Of a stretch of 64,000 nucleotides of DNA, positions 25,001 to 46,184 are shown one piece after another. The position numbers and the translations under genes were made by a program. The notes under the pieces were generated by a model. It ran no database searches and was not told where the DNA came from. It worked only from the letters and a program-made list of their open reading frames with translations. Source of the DNA: Hirudinaria manillensis. Lineage: Eukaryota > Annelida > Clitellata > Hirudinida > Hirudinidae. The stretch covers positions 1,534,001-1,598,000 of the forward strand of contig CM067530.1 of the NCBI GenBank assembly GCA_034509925.1, in the 5' to 3' direction. Each line of letters opens with the position of its first letter. The stretch's first letter is position 1.

Positions 25001-26279
25001 TCGAACGTTTTAAAATATTAATGGATGCCCGAAATGGACTCAAAAGTATACTTTTAAAACGTTATATAATTTAGAAACAATTTCACTCCAAAGCAAAAAA
25101 TATCGGAGATAAAATAAGCAGACGCTTCTTCAGAAATAATCTTTTATAATCTGCCTCGAATGATCTTTCCGTGAGCTCAGAGATGTTTACAAGAAGAAAG
25201 TTGAATTAAGTTGACAACGAATGAAAAGAGACGCAGGCATGTTGTTAGAAAACACGAAAGTTCAAATAACTTTTGAAACAAAGCGTGTTTTATTCCGATG
25301 ATTGTTTCCGATTTTGTATTGTTTACATCATTAAATTAAATTCAGTTTACTTTTGAATTGTTATTTTATTTTTTTAATAAAATTTCTCCAAAAGTAAAAA
25401 CTGATTCAATCACAGATGAGTTTCAACAGTGAAAGATAAGAGATCTTAGGAGTAATTAACCTCCCACTCTAATGCGAAGTGAAAGCCAATCATCAGGATT
25501 TCGAGAAGAGATATTTGAGATCATTGAAATTATTCAACCGTCATTCAACAATATGAGGTGAACAAGGTATTTTTGATTGAAAGCACTTTTCAGCAGCTAT
25601 TGCCCTTGCCCTGTTAAGATCCACAAACGTGAAAATGCGATTAAACCCAATCAATGTGCAATTCGCTGGCTTCTAGTGGCAATTTCTCGGATGTCCTCGA
25701 TGCCACAAAACGACCAGAAGAAGAATTGCAGACGAAAAACAACGAAAAGGCGCCAAGTTCGGAAGAGAATGGGAATTGTTAGCATGTGACCGTGAAATTG
25801 TCTTGATCTCATGTGCGATGAGTGTAACTTGGATTACAGGATTCAATGATTGTCCTCTCGTAACGATTACTCGTCTTTGTACTCTTGATTGCATCCCCTC
25901 TCGCGGGACCTTTGCATAAAGGGACGCCTGATTTCAGAGCCACGTGACTTGGATAATGTATAACCTGCGAGCTTCTTTATTATCGCCTGCTAGATACTCA
26001 TTTGTGGTCTCAATGAGCTGGCTAAAAGTTAAACGGACCTAATGACACGCTTTGCAAGCATTCAATGCTAGTGATCCAATATGGATCTAAATTGAATCCA
26101 ATATGATTCAATCGTATGATATCGATTCGTTCAATTGGAATCCTAGTATTATCATGCGAGTATGTATAAACATATCGAATATCCAGCAATACCCGACTAA
26201 GTCCAAGACACATCCCTTTACACTGCATGCTGTCAACAAGAACAGGAAACAAGCGATTGCTTCAACTTTACGAGACCAA
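22053..26279. other. Intergenic region, no supported gene
   Basis: About 4.2 kb between the intermediate filament promoter and the 3' end of the zinc-finger gene. It contains a (GTT)n-rich tract at 23297-23345 and short open frames (for example 24242-24586, 25577-25789) that lack splice support, domains or protein-like composition. I see no RNA gene in it. Confidence 0.55.
23297..23345. repeat. GTT/GCT-rich microsatellite
   Basis: Run of GTT triplets with CTT and GCT interruptions followed by an inverted ACAACAATTC-type stretch. Confidence 0.7.
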
Positions 26280-28678
<2,399 letters not shown>

Positions 28679-28835
28679 AAGGATGCGTTTATAACTCGTT
28701 TTATTCTTCTTTGACTTGATAAATAGCTTTAAAGCTAATTTATAACCGTTCGTTTATTATTTCCGGATAATTGTTTCCAACGTTTCATTCCTTGTATACA
28801 AACGGCAGTGTTGGGGAAATGCTTGAAGGTGTTCC

Positions 28836-28844
28836 CTTTAAATA
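28836..28844 (-). promoter_or_regulatory. TATA-like element upstream of the zinc-finger gene
   Basis: TATTTAAAG on the minus strand, about 160 bases upstream of the first ATG; a CACGTG E-box lies just beyond it at about 28877. Confidence 0.4.
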
Positions 28845-28979
28845 GCAGATCACGGAACGAATCAAGAACCAAGCTCCACGTGTGATTGCCGAAACTTCAA
28901 CCTAACGACTTATTTTTTTTCTTGTTTCAGAAATGAACTGAAAATAAATGAATTTTAATTTATATTATAGGTTCCAGTG

Positions 28980-29190
28980 CTTCAGTAGTTTGGCTTTTAA
29001 CGAAACTTCTGTTCGCGGGAGCTGAAAATCGCGCTCAAATCTCGCCTCGTGAGCAATCCCCTCATTGGCTGGATGCATTGGCAATCACGAAATCTTTCCA
29101 CTGGAAAAGGACCAATGAAAACGCTCCATTTTCGAAAGGATCACGTGATCGCATTTAAAATGGAAACAAATATGGCGGTTAATTCAATGG
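28980..29190. promoter_or_regulatory. Promoter-like cluster of factor sites
   Basis: In about 200 bases there are an E2F-like TTCGCGGGAG (near 29013), CCAAT motifs in both orientations (near 29065, 29076 and 29112), a palindromic ATCACGTGAT E-box (near 29142) and a YY1-like AAATATGGCGG (near 29168). This combination is typical of a housekeeping promoter. No confident first coding exon follows, so the gene it serves is not clear. Confidence 0.45.
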
Positions 29191-31368
29191 TTTTGCATCG
29201 AAAGTGGCTTTAGAAATGAATTTGCTGTGATGAGACTGGAGATCGTGGTAGCAGTCAACGAAACTCTAATTAAAATCCAGTTAAATTCAATTATTATTAA
29301 CAATATTCACTGAATAATCAACAGTAGCAACGGGCATAATCGGAATATTAAAAATCGAAATTGTACTATTTTGTAGAAATGTACAAAGAGCACAACGTGC
29401 TCTGAGCCAGAGGACATCGAGAAAAGCAAAATGTTTACCTGAAATGTCTCTCAAAAATGTTCTCATGTTTTTTTTTTGAACTCCTGAAAAACAATTAGTT
29501 TCTCGTAACGAGTGTCAAATGAATCATGTGACGAGGAGCCATGACTTTCGTCGAAAGCGTTGGACATCTGCTCCTTTTCCAATTCCCCGAGTTGGAATCC
29601 TTTTCCAGCGGATCCGCTAGAAGTTTTGCATCTCCATTGTATGTATCACTTGAATGGTTGCATTGTTTTGGTCTCCCGAGTATGGAAACTAATGTGGGGG
29701 CCATCGACCGAGGGTGAATCCAGAGCGGGAAAGAAAGGGTGAGTTGCCATAGCAATGAAAAGCCCTGGGGGTTGCGAGGCCCCCGGTCTCCAGGTCTGAG
29801 AAGATCTGTTGACACCTGGAGATCATGCGAGAAGGACGTGAAGGAGATTGCATTCTGCTTTTCGCACGTCACTCGACATGAAACTGCACCACATTTTATG
29901 CTTAAGTATCACTTCGTATGTGCTTTAAAACGACTTTTCTTCTTTTTATAGCGCTTAAAAGGGTTTTTTTTTCAAGAAACCTAGAAAAAAGCTGTGATGG
30001 AAATTATGGTAATTATGCGCTGCCAGTGAAGTACGTCTGTTGCTCTCATTTAATTTGTTCCTTAATTTTCGAAGTACCAACCACAATGTGTTCTACAATA
30101 TGAATTAAATAAATAAGTTTGTTTATCCGAGCTTAAAATTGAAGATCTTTCCCCGGCGACTCCTCCTAAGTTAATTCAACGACAGCAGCCGGCAACAACA
30201 ATAACAACATCAACACTGGCGACTGTTGCTCTTAATTCTCCTGAAATTGCAGAACGACCGATCAACTGAGACCAAACAAAAGTCTGGAATCGTCACCAGG
30301 TCACGTAATTGGGTTAGCGGACGCGTTACCTCGTCGAGTGTGCGATGAATTATAAATCAAACCGGAGTAAGATTGCCTCGCAAAAGCTGAAAACAAACCT
30401 CGTCTCGAAATCCGACTCGCACATTTGCTTTAAAATAATTTTTATTTGCTGAAAATTCTACAGAAACGTTATCCGCAAATTAAGCTTTTGAAAAGTAGAA
30501 GCAGATCGAAGGATGTCTGCGACAATAGTTTTGAGATTGTGAATCGGGAAGACAGAAATATTTCATTGTGCTTTCAATTTCTTCGGCAGATTCTCATTGC
30601 CGATTCTGGAAGAGGTAGGAGTTGAACCCAAGAGGAAACGATCTCAGGCCATGAATTATTGAAGCAATGCACTGCGCAGACAAATGCGATGAAGTTCAGT
30701 GCCAGATATTCTGACATTTTAACGTCATCGGTCCAATCGTCATTCCAATCTTTTTGAATAACGAGGCAAATGGCGCAACTATGCTGCCTGTTTTTACGTA
30801 TTTTTTTTATGTTCTGCAAACAAATAAAATATTCATATCATAGAAAAAAAAGCTCTTTTTAAAGAAACTTTATAAACAAAATTTTTATACGAAGACATTC
30901 GTAGCTACCGCCGACGATGGAGACATGAATTTGTTGATCTGAAAATAATTCCCTTGAGGCTCTAGCGCAAGGGACCATTTCGACCGAAGGTAACCTGCAA
31001 CGGTTACTTTGGACTGCTTGAAAGCCACCGGTGGGCTCAAACACCGTTGCAAACAGACACAAATCAAATATGGACAAGGAAATTTAATTAACTCCTCCCA
31101 TGATGCTTACCTTCATTCATCCGGCTTGCTTTCTGTCGTTCATGGGAATCAAGGTTGGATCTTCTAAAGGTTTATCTCTGCTTAAATCCTTCGAATTTCC
31201 TTCGCTTTCCCCAAGGAAACATTTCGTGAACTTTTAAAAAATTCTTAGCCACGAGCCTCCACGCTTTTTTTTTTGTTTAATAACTTTAATACGTTCAAAA
31301 AGAAGGGACGTGAAATTATATTTTCAAAAAGCAGTTCCCTTTCTTCCCCATGAGACATAATGTGGTTA
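29191..31368. other. Region with unresolved short open frames
   Basis: Open frames occur on both strands (29495-29872 minus, 30574-30819 minus, 30888-31017 minus) without a splice chain I can defend. The minus frame through 30888-31017 reads TVAGYLRSKWSLALEPQGNY, follows an acceptor-like TTTCAAGCAG and looks protein-like. An ATG at 30714 on the minus strand gives a 47-residue peptide with a signal-like start. Neither is recognised. Confidence 0.3.
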
Positions 31369-31604
31369 GTGTGTGGTCGGGGTATAGATCCTCCCTTGCT
31401 GCGAGTCGTGCCTCAGAGGACTGTGTCAAACGAGAACTAGCACTTCTGAACCACCTTGAAGGCATCACAAAACAGAACCTCGTGGAGTTCCTGTCGGAAA
31501 CCAGAATGCTGGTCGACCCGAAGTTTGAGTATTTACCACTGCCTTTTTTGAAAACACATTTCTGTTTTTGCAGTATCTGTTTTACCATGTCTCTGGCAAC
31601 ATGA
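31369..31604 (+). CDS. 3' exons of an unidentified plus-strand gene
   Basis: An open exon from an acceptor at about 31368 (TGTGGTTAG) to a donor GTATTT at about 31530 reads as a helical segment (ELALLNHLEGITKQNLVEFL). A second acceptor (TTTTTGCAG) near 31574 continues the frame to TGA at 31604. AATAAA follows near 31659 and again near 31684. The upstream exons were not found. The minus strand is also open across this segment, so the strand is a judgement. Confidence 0.35.
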
Positions 31605-32006
31605 ACTCTTCCACCGAAACTGTGGGATCGTCCGTGAAAGAAAAACTTAACTTTTCTAATAAAAAAAATAGAGAAAAATTAGGTCAATAAAAAGTGACAA
31701 AATTTGTCTTAATTTTATCATTTCCACAGTTAATTTTTTTCCCTGTGCCCATTCAAGTTCCACTCTGAATTTCATATTTTTAAGATAGGAATATGTAGTA
31801 ATAGGTACTTTATTGACATTTTCAGTGAGATGTTATACCCTGTTGTTCACAGTAATTGCTAAATTTCATAAAAATAAACCGAAGTAAAAAATAAATCCTG
31901 CCGTCGGTTCTTTGTTCTCGTCAAAAATCTCCAGGAAAAAAAAAAGGATGACAGCATTTGCAGCATCTAGAGGATGGCATTCGCAACTCGCGCTTTAAGG
32001 ATTAAC

Positions 32007-35575
<3,569 letters not shown>

Positions 35576-36487
35576 CTATTACTAAAATCTCTTGAATATT
35601 TTGAACACTTAACGTCTAATCCAATGTAACTTCAAACTTTTATGATGTAAATTCCAAAACCAGATCTCTCGCATTCAAATTAAATTACCCTCCTAATGAG
35701 CTTGCGATTCGCAGTAATTAAGTCATCATTTTCATACTGATGTAAGCAGACTGCAAACGAAAATAAAATCAAAATAACTAGGCAACATTCAATAAATAAT
35801 TTGGTTCTACTTTATTTTTAGGGAAAGTTGTAAATTATTTGTTCTAACTTTGTTCTGCATATAATAATTCATAAGCTTCAAATTGAAAACTGCAGTCCAG
35901 TATTACATCTTTTTAATTATACGAAGTGGACACAAAATAACTACTAAAAATGAGATGCTAGAAACGAAACTCTCTTCGTAGGGGAGTTCCCTTCTTGTCC
36001 CTTTCCTGTAAAATTTTCGGCATTATTTTATGGTGCTAGACAGAATTTCTCCACAGACTCTATTCTCTGATTAGATACAAATAGCAGACCACTGTCGCAA
36101 CCACCATCCCTCTGTTGTTTTTCTTTTTTTCTGAAGTCCATCCTCGTATCATAGAAAAGTTAAAGCTAGCTCATGTGGAACTTTGATAAATATGGAAGTA
36201 AGAGGTTTTCGCTGGATATGTGGACTGTTAAAATCATACTTCCCCTCATATCTACTAAAAATTAAATTTTTTCCTTATAACGCTTTAGCCTGTAATCACA
36301 ACACTTTCCCACTCGAAAATTTAATTGCAAATAAAAACTTGTTCGCGGAACTTAGCATATTACATAAGTAGAAAGTAAAAAGAATGATACTATTGAAACA
36401 AATATTGTTGTTCACGATTAGCAAATAAAAACTATGAAATAACTGTGCTAGACATTGTTTTGAAGGCCAAGGCTTGTAGGTAATGTT
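35576..36487. other. Intergenic interval between the two maltase genes
   Basis: Contains the probable 5' leader exon of paralogue 1 (35689-35750, minus strand, acceptor TTTGCAG and donor GTAATT) and otherwise AT-rich sequence. A weakly similar leader segment precedes paralogue 2 near 40675-40725. Confidence 0.4.
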
Positions 36488-40552
<4,065 letters not shown>

Positions 40553-42080
40553 CTAGCAGCTAAAAAACCTAAGCTTAACTTTTAGAAGTTATTAAATCTA
40601 ATGTAAGTTAAATCTTTTATTTTGTAAAAACCGCACGAATCATCTGCAACCAAGCCAAATCCATCTCATCACACAACTTACGATTACAGTCTGCGTAGTA
40701 ACCAAGGTTGTCCTGATGTAGGCGATCGGCAAATAAAATCTAATTAAACAAAAACCTAATTAATAAAACGCAGGATTTATTTATTAAATAATAAGGCTGT
40801 AATTAGTGAAAATATGAAATACTTGTATTAAGATCTGTACGAAATATGTCCAAGATTATGATTCGAGTCAAATTGTGGATCACAGAGTTTTAGGCTCGAT
40901 AATAATTACAATAGATAGATAATTATTGCCTTAGCCTTATGCACTACATATAAATTTATTTTGAGAGCGTCTTTGCCCTACCAGACTCCAGCACTATCTG
41001 GTTTGTGTCGAGATATTATCTGAAATTCTAGCTTTTTACGAAATTCACTCATTATTGTTCCTTTAATAACAAGTTTATTTGCACAGATCCACCCCGAGTA
41101 CTCAGGCAAACCTTCTAGTGAACCCCTTCATGAATGAGCTTGATCAATATCGCTATCAAAGGTATTTCGTAACTAAATAAGAACTCTTATCTTTATTTTT
41201 TAATTTATCACAATAAATGATACACAAGCAAAGACTGTCATATTTTTATTATTAAATTTTTCATCCAACATCTAAATGGAGTTAGCTGTTTGCAGAAGTC
41301 AGAAACAGATGTTCAAATATGACTTAGAGACACATACCTGATGCCAAACAAGAGACAAACTAACACAGACTAAAAGCTTCTAAGTTCTCATGTGAAATAT
41401 CCCTGATATCTCAGTTCTATTGTAAAAATTTGACTTCAGTTCAACAACAACAGATAAAGTAATGGTTAGATGTCATTAAAGACTGATAAACAAATTTTAA
41501 ATTTAAATTCAAAAAAAGGTATAAAAGGTAAGAATTCTAGTCATGGAATAGATGGACAAATGCAACAGAATCAATAAACCAGTGCTTGATCTTGAATGCG
41601 CTTGGTCTCTGAAAATAAAATTACTGAATGGTTACGAAAAAAATTAATTTACAAATTTATTTTAATTATATTAATATTTATATTAATTATAAATTTAAAT
41701 ACGCTAAAAAATACACCGACAATCATTAACTTATTCTAAAACATATAGATCCTGGACTTAATCTACTTCAAGGAAATCAACAAATTATAGTTCTTTTTGA
41801 AATCTCAAAAAATTGCAATTCAATTAAAAACTTAATTATTGATCGGTTTGAATTCATTAATAGATAATTTCAAATAAATTCCTTGAGGCATTAGTAGAGA
41901 TAATAATTACATTTTGTTCTGTCAATGCACTTTTAAAAATAAGAAACAGAAAAAAGAACTGATAATCATGTATAGCATGATGATAGAATTTGATAGCAAA
42001 GTCTTACTATGGAAAAGGTCTCAAAATGCTTTTAATCAAATTGATCTTTTTAATTTCAACTAACCTGATGTTCAAAATGT
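40553..42080. other. Intergenic region, no supported gene
   Basis: AT-rich sequence between paralogue 2 and the 3' end of profilin; only the leader-like segment near 40675-40725 is notable. Confidence 0.5.
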
Positions 42081-43539
42081 TTAATATCCCCTGTTTCGCA
42101 AATAGTCCCTAATTGTCTCCACTTCCTTCCTGCAGTTTCCTGCTTGCTGCCCATCAATGTAAGTGCCGATTATAACACCTACAATGGAACAATGCTAATC
42201 ATAATAATTTATTGAATATTTATGCCAGACATCCTGACATCATTCATATGATGTTATACTTTTTTACATCATCATTCATAAACAATCTTAAAAATACTGC
42301 ATGCAAAAGAATAGTCCAACAATTTTTTTCAGATAAAAAAAAAGCTAACATCTGCCAGACTTTGCGACAGAAACTCCCGATGAACCCTTCCTGCCCTGGA
42401 TTTGGCAGTCGTCAGTTTGCAAGCAGAAATACTTTGTGCCTCCCAGGTTTATGCCACTTGCCCTTATGTTGGAGGGATCTTGGAATGCAGCTGTAAGAAC
42501 TTTTACTTCTGTTGGAGCAAGCTGTTGAGAGTGGCAAAGATTTCAATAGGAGGTCATTCGGGGTTAAGCTTCTCATGTGGTAGTACTTCAACCAAAGTGA
42601 TTGCTATATATCATTTAAATGAAGTTGTTAAAAGGTGGAAGAAAGCAGAGCAAGATTGGAAGTTGAAAGATTATGGTTGTAATTTATAATTTAAATTCAA
42701 ATTGAGTCTGATGATACGAATATTTTGTTTTACATTGAAATAAAATCTAATATCCAATATTAAAAGTAAATGTCAACCAAGCAATGGTATTAGGTACCAC
42801 ATATAGCAAATTAAGCTTATGTACATATCAAGAGAAAAAAATATTTGAGAATCTTAGAAACAAAAGACTATTAGTACAAAAAAGATTTATTAATGTCATG
42901 CACAAAGTCATGCTGTTGCAGCAGTAGACATCTATGACATAACTTCAGGAATAGACAGCACTACAATATCAGGATTGTAATCTTTGCTGCTATGGCAAGA
43001 AGCAAAGTTGTGAGCTAAAGTAGGAGCAAGCATCTACAATCCCAATTACTTAAAATTCCTCGAAATGTTTCGAAATTTAATTCAAAAAAAATGAAATAGC
43101 ATAGTCATTCATAATTCGAAAAAAAATTGTTGAATGTCCAGTCCAAAATGAATTCATTTTTATTCGCTTTAATATTATTTAATTATAATAGGCGAATGCC
43201 CTAGCTGTCGTTTTCGACGATTGTCAATTCATAAGTAGCTCTTGGAATCGGCCAATTGAAATCGTCTAAAAAACCTCCTGCTTCCACTGAGCGATCCACT
43301 GTTCCTTGGATCAATAACCAAATCACGTCTCATTTCTGCTCAACTAGAACACTGACATAGTGCAGATTTTGCGAGCCCTTTTATTCAATTTTAATAATCT
43401 AAATAATAATTTAAGAAAAGACAATTACATTAAAACCGGCACTTTGAGTCCAGACAGCGCCGTCGTCCAGGCCGCAAATTGCTGCTTTGTCGACAGAACC
43501 ACTCTGGGTAAGGTTGTCACGATATGAATCCCAAGACAT
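42081..43539 (-). CDS. Profilin
   Basis: Three exons (43429-43539, 42350-42521, 42081-42178) with agreeing phases give 126 residues, the usual length of invertebrate profilins. The N-terminus MSWDSYRDNL with VDKAAICGLDDGAVWTQSAGF forms the poly-proline-binding face. The middle exon has INLGGTKYFC and GRKGSSGVSVAKSG. The C-terminus IGTYIDGQQAGNCRKEVE...IRDYL closes the actin- and poly-proline-binding surfaces. Profilin binds monomeric actin and hands it to formins and Ena/VASP proteins in the cytoplasm. The upstream in-frame ATG at 43605 is rejected because it adds non-conserved residues inside the promoter. The gene diverges from RNF181 with about 400 bp between start codons. Confidence 0.95.
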
Positions 43540-43610
43540 CTCAAGAAATCTCGACCTGAAACCTGCTAAGAAATGAACGAAGGGAGAACGGACAGCAGCT
43601 AGCACAAGGC

Positions 43611-43616
43611 CTTATA
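43611..43616 (-). promoter_or_regulatory. TATA element of the profilin gene
   Basis: TATAAG on the minus strand (context GATATAAGG), 72 bases upstream of the profilin start codon. The overlapping CCTTATATCT is close to, but not, an SRF CArG box. Confidence 0.5.
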
Positions 43617-43942
43617 TCTCAGCGAAGCGCCCACTCATTAATCTCATTGTCTGGAATAGCTTATACCATTCTGATTTTATTCAGATAATTGCATTATTTA
43701 CTAATAATTTCTTCTCCTACTGAAGCTGTCGGTAAAACATTTTAAAAGTACCGTCATGTAATGTTTACCATTCAAATGAAGCAAAACTCGGAGATAATTT
43801 TTTTTTAATGTTTATGTATAAGAAGTTGGATTAAAAATTTAAGTGATTTTAGTTGTTTAATTAAATGACAGGTTTAGGAGTTAATTGGTAAATAAACAAT
43901 ACGTAAACAATATGGTTTCATTTTGCAAGTCATCATTCGGCG

Positions 43943-44763
43943 ATGGCTTGTTATTTTGATGAACATGATTGTGAGCCATTACCAGATGGACAGGCTCCAG
44001 ATCATTTGTTACATTTGGCTAGGTAATTTATAAAGGTTTATGTTGAGCTTGAGTATTTGATTTATCATTGTTAATATATCTTTAGGTTGTTGATTGATGG
44101 AGGGTATGCAGCTATGTCGGATCTAGAATTTGACAGGTTTGTTAAAAATCACGATTAGGTCATCTATTTAGAAAGAATTAATTGTTTTTAGGATTTTCCA
44201 GTCATCGAAATCTCCACCTCCTGCTTCTAAAGTATTCATTGAAGGATTGAAATCATTGAAAGCTTCCGATATGCAAAAAGGTTGGTAAACCTGTACAAGT
44301 CTAAAAAGGCTTACTAGGGTTAATCTCGATTTTACCTCCAAAATACTGAATTTCGAAATTGAGAGATGGGTAATGATACTTCTGCACAGCTCAACAAAAG
44401 TGTCCGATTTGTATATCTGAGTATGATGAAGAGGAAGAGGTCATAAAGCTTCCTTGTCTACACAGTTTCCATGCAAAATGCATTATTCCATGGTTGAACA
44501 AGGTCGTTAATAGGATTACTTAAATATATTCACGTTTTCAAGAAAATATTTTGTTTTCCAGACTAGCTCATGTCCATTGTGTAGGCATGAATTTCCAACA
44601 GATGATGAAGGTTATGAAGAATATAAAAAGCAAAAAGTGAGTAGTCAGGAATAATTTTTTTTTCAACAATGCTCTATTGAATATTTATATGTTCGTGTTC
44701 CAGGCACGTGAAAAGCAGAGGCAGTTTGAGCTGGAGTCCCTACATGATTCCATGTTTGGATAA
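43943..44763 (+). CDS. RNF181: E3 ubiquitin ligase RNF181
   Basis: Six exons (43943-44022, 44086-44136, 44192-44280, 44390-44502, 44562-44636, 44704-44763) with agreeing phases give 155 residues; the human protein has about 153. The N-terminus [12 protein letters not shown] matches the conserved RNF181 start. The RING-H2 domain (about residues 78-119) shows [27 protein letters not shown] and CPLCR, which is the full C3H2C3 zinc ligand set. A short charged helix follows. It acts as a cytosolic ubiquitin ligase with E2 enzymes. An AATAAA near 44883 follows the gene. Confidence 0.95.
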
Positions 44764-46184
44764 GATATGGATATTTTTCACTTAGGTCATTCTATTTAAA
44801 AGCCTTTTATTAGTAAAACTGTCAAAAACGTTGAGTCATTGGTGTTGCCTGAAGCTCCACTCAAGACTTGTCCTATGGTATAATAAATAATTTAAAGTAA
44901 TTCTTTAAAATATTATTAACATGGCATGTTGGATGGACCACCACTTGTGTGCTCGTTCTGAAGAATTGCCTTATTAAATGATTTTAGGTTTTCTACTTTA
45001 GCTTGTTCAAATTACGGCCGCACCTCCCAATAAGCACACGTTTTCAAGCACCATATAACTGGGCCAGCCCTATGGACAATTTTTACTCTATATCATCACT
45101 TTGAGCTTTGCCCATTCGAGAAAAAACGATTCATTGATTAGACTGTTGATAAAAAACACATTAAGCCTGTTTTGCTCCGGGGGAAGGGTTGAAATGGCTA
45201 AAAGAAACACTGATTGTAAATCCGCCTTTGCCATCGACTCCATTCTGCTAGCCTCCATATTTCCTAACTTTTGACGGTTGTTGCTTAAGCGTCAAAAATG
45301 GTGACTTGCTTAAGCGGGCACATTTAATATAGCATACAGGGTTTCCTTAATTTTACAAAATCAATTTAATTATTTCTTAAATGCCACATTTTGCTTCAAG
45401 TGATGCAAATATTGCTATAATAAATCACATTCACTTAACTTTGCGACCCTAATTTGAATATGTATGAATATCCATTTAATTTTTTTTCATTATCCGAACT
45501 AATAATGAATAAATAGCCTCAGGTTAGTTTCACGGCGACCAATTTACCTAGTCACATGTTTCTGAAGTAAATAAACCAACTTCGACAGCGGTGGCTTCGA
45601 GACAGGTCTGAAGTTGTGCATGTACCGATGATGTAACATATTATTAAACGTGTGTCTGCATGGGTATGCTAATGCGTTTGAATAGCATTTACTAAATATT
45701 TTTACGATTGCAACGTGAACATTCATTTTAAATGTGTCTGACAACTCCAGTCTCAAATTTATCAAATCATATTTGGCACTGTGCGAGCGCTTTTGAGAAT
45801 CTTTTGCTGAGTAGTGTGCAGATAAAAGGGGCAGATAAAAACTATGGATCGAAGTCCACACCAACTAAGATATTATTTGATTGAAGGTCTATCGAACGTA
45901 ATTAATTTTAAGAGTAACTTGATATTGGTTTTCAAAGATCGTTTATAAGTGACATTTTGTTGAAACTGTTTTCTTTTCAAGGAGGTTAACAATGAATGAG
46001 TTAGATGGTATTTTATCTATTTCAAGGAAGTGAATATTTGCACTTATTATCAGCATATCACAGAATTGATAGGTTAATTTAATCAAGGACGTTGGCAAGC
46101 ATTTTAGTTATAATGATCTTGTGATGCAATAAATATGATTGTATTTGTAGACTTAGGCAATTCGCATTGCTTGCAATATTAGTC
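44764..46184. other. Intergenic region; one doubtful minus-strand frame
   Basis: Contains the 3' UTR of RNF181 and a 106-codon minus-strand open frame at 45544-45864 (ATG to TGA) with no recognised domain. Its composition (His-, Ser- and Lys-rich, mixed hydrophobicity) does not settle whether it is coding. Confidence 0.35.

Noticed and set aside
22053-26279. Transposon search
   Set aside because: I looked for terminal inverted repeats and for reverse transcriptase or transposase motifs and saw none that I could support.
29495-29872. Minus-strand 125-codon frame
   Set aside because: The plus strand is open too, no splice sites frame it, and the translation has no recognisable motif.
43429-43605. 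Upstream profilin start at 43605
   Set aside because: It would add 22 non-conserved residues; the family start MSWDSY is at 43539 and the longer leader overlaps sequence close to the TATA element.
45544-45864. Minus-strand 106-codon frame as a gene
   Set aside because: No homology by eye, no poly(A) or promoter evidence; kept only as a note in the intergenic entry.
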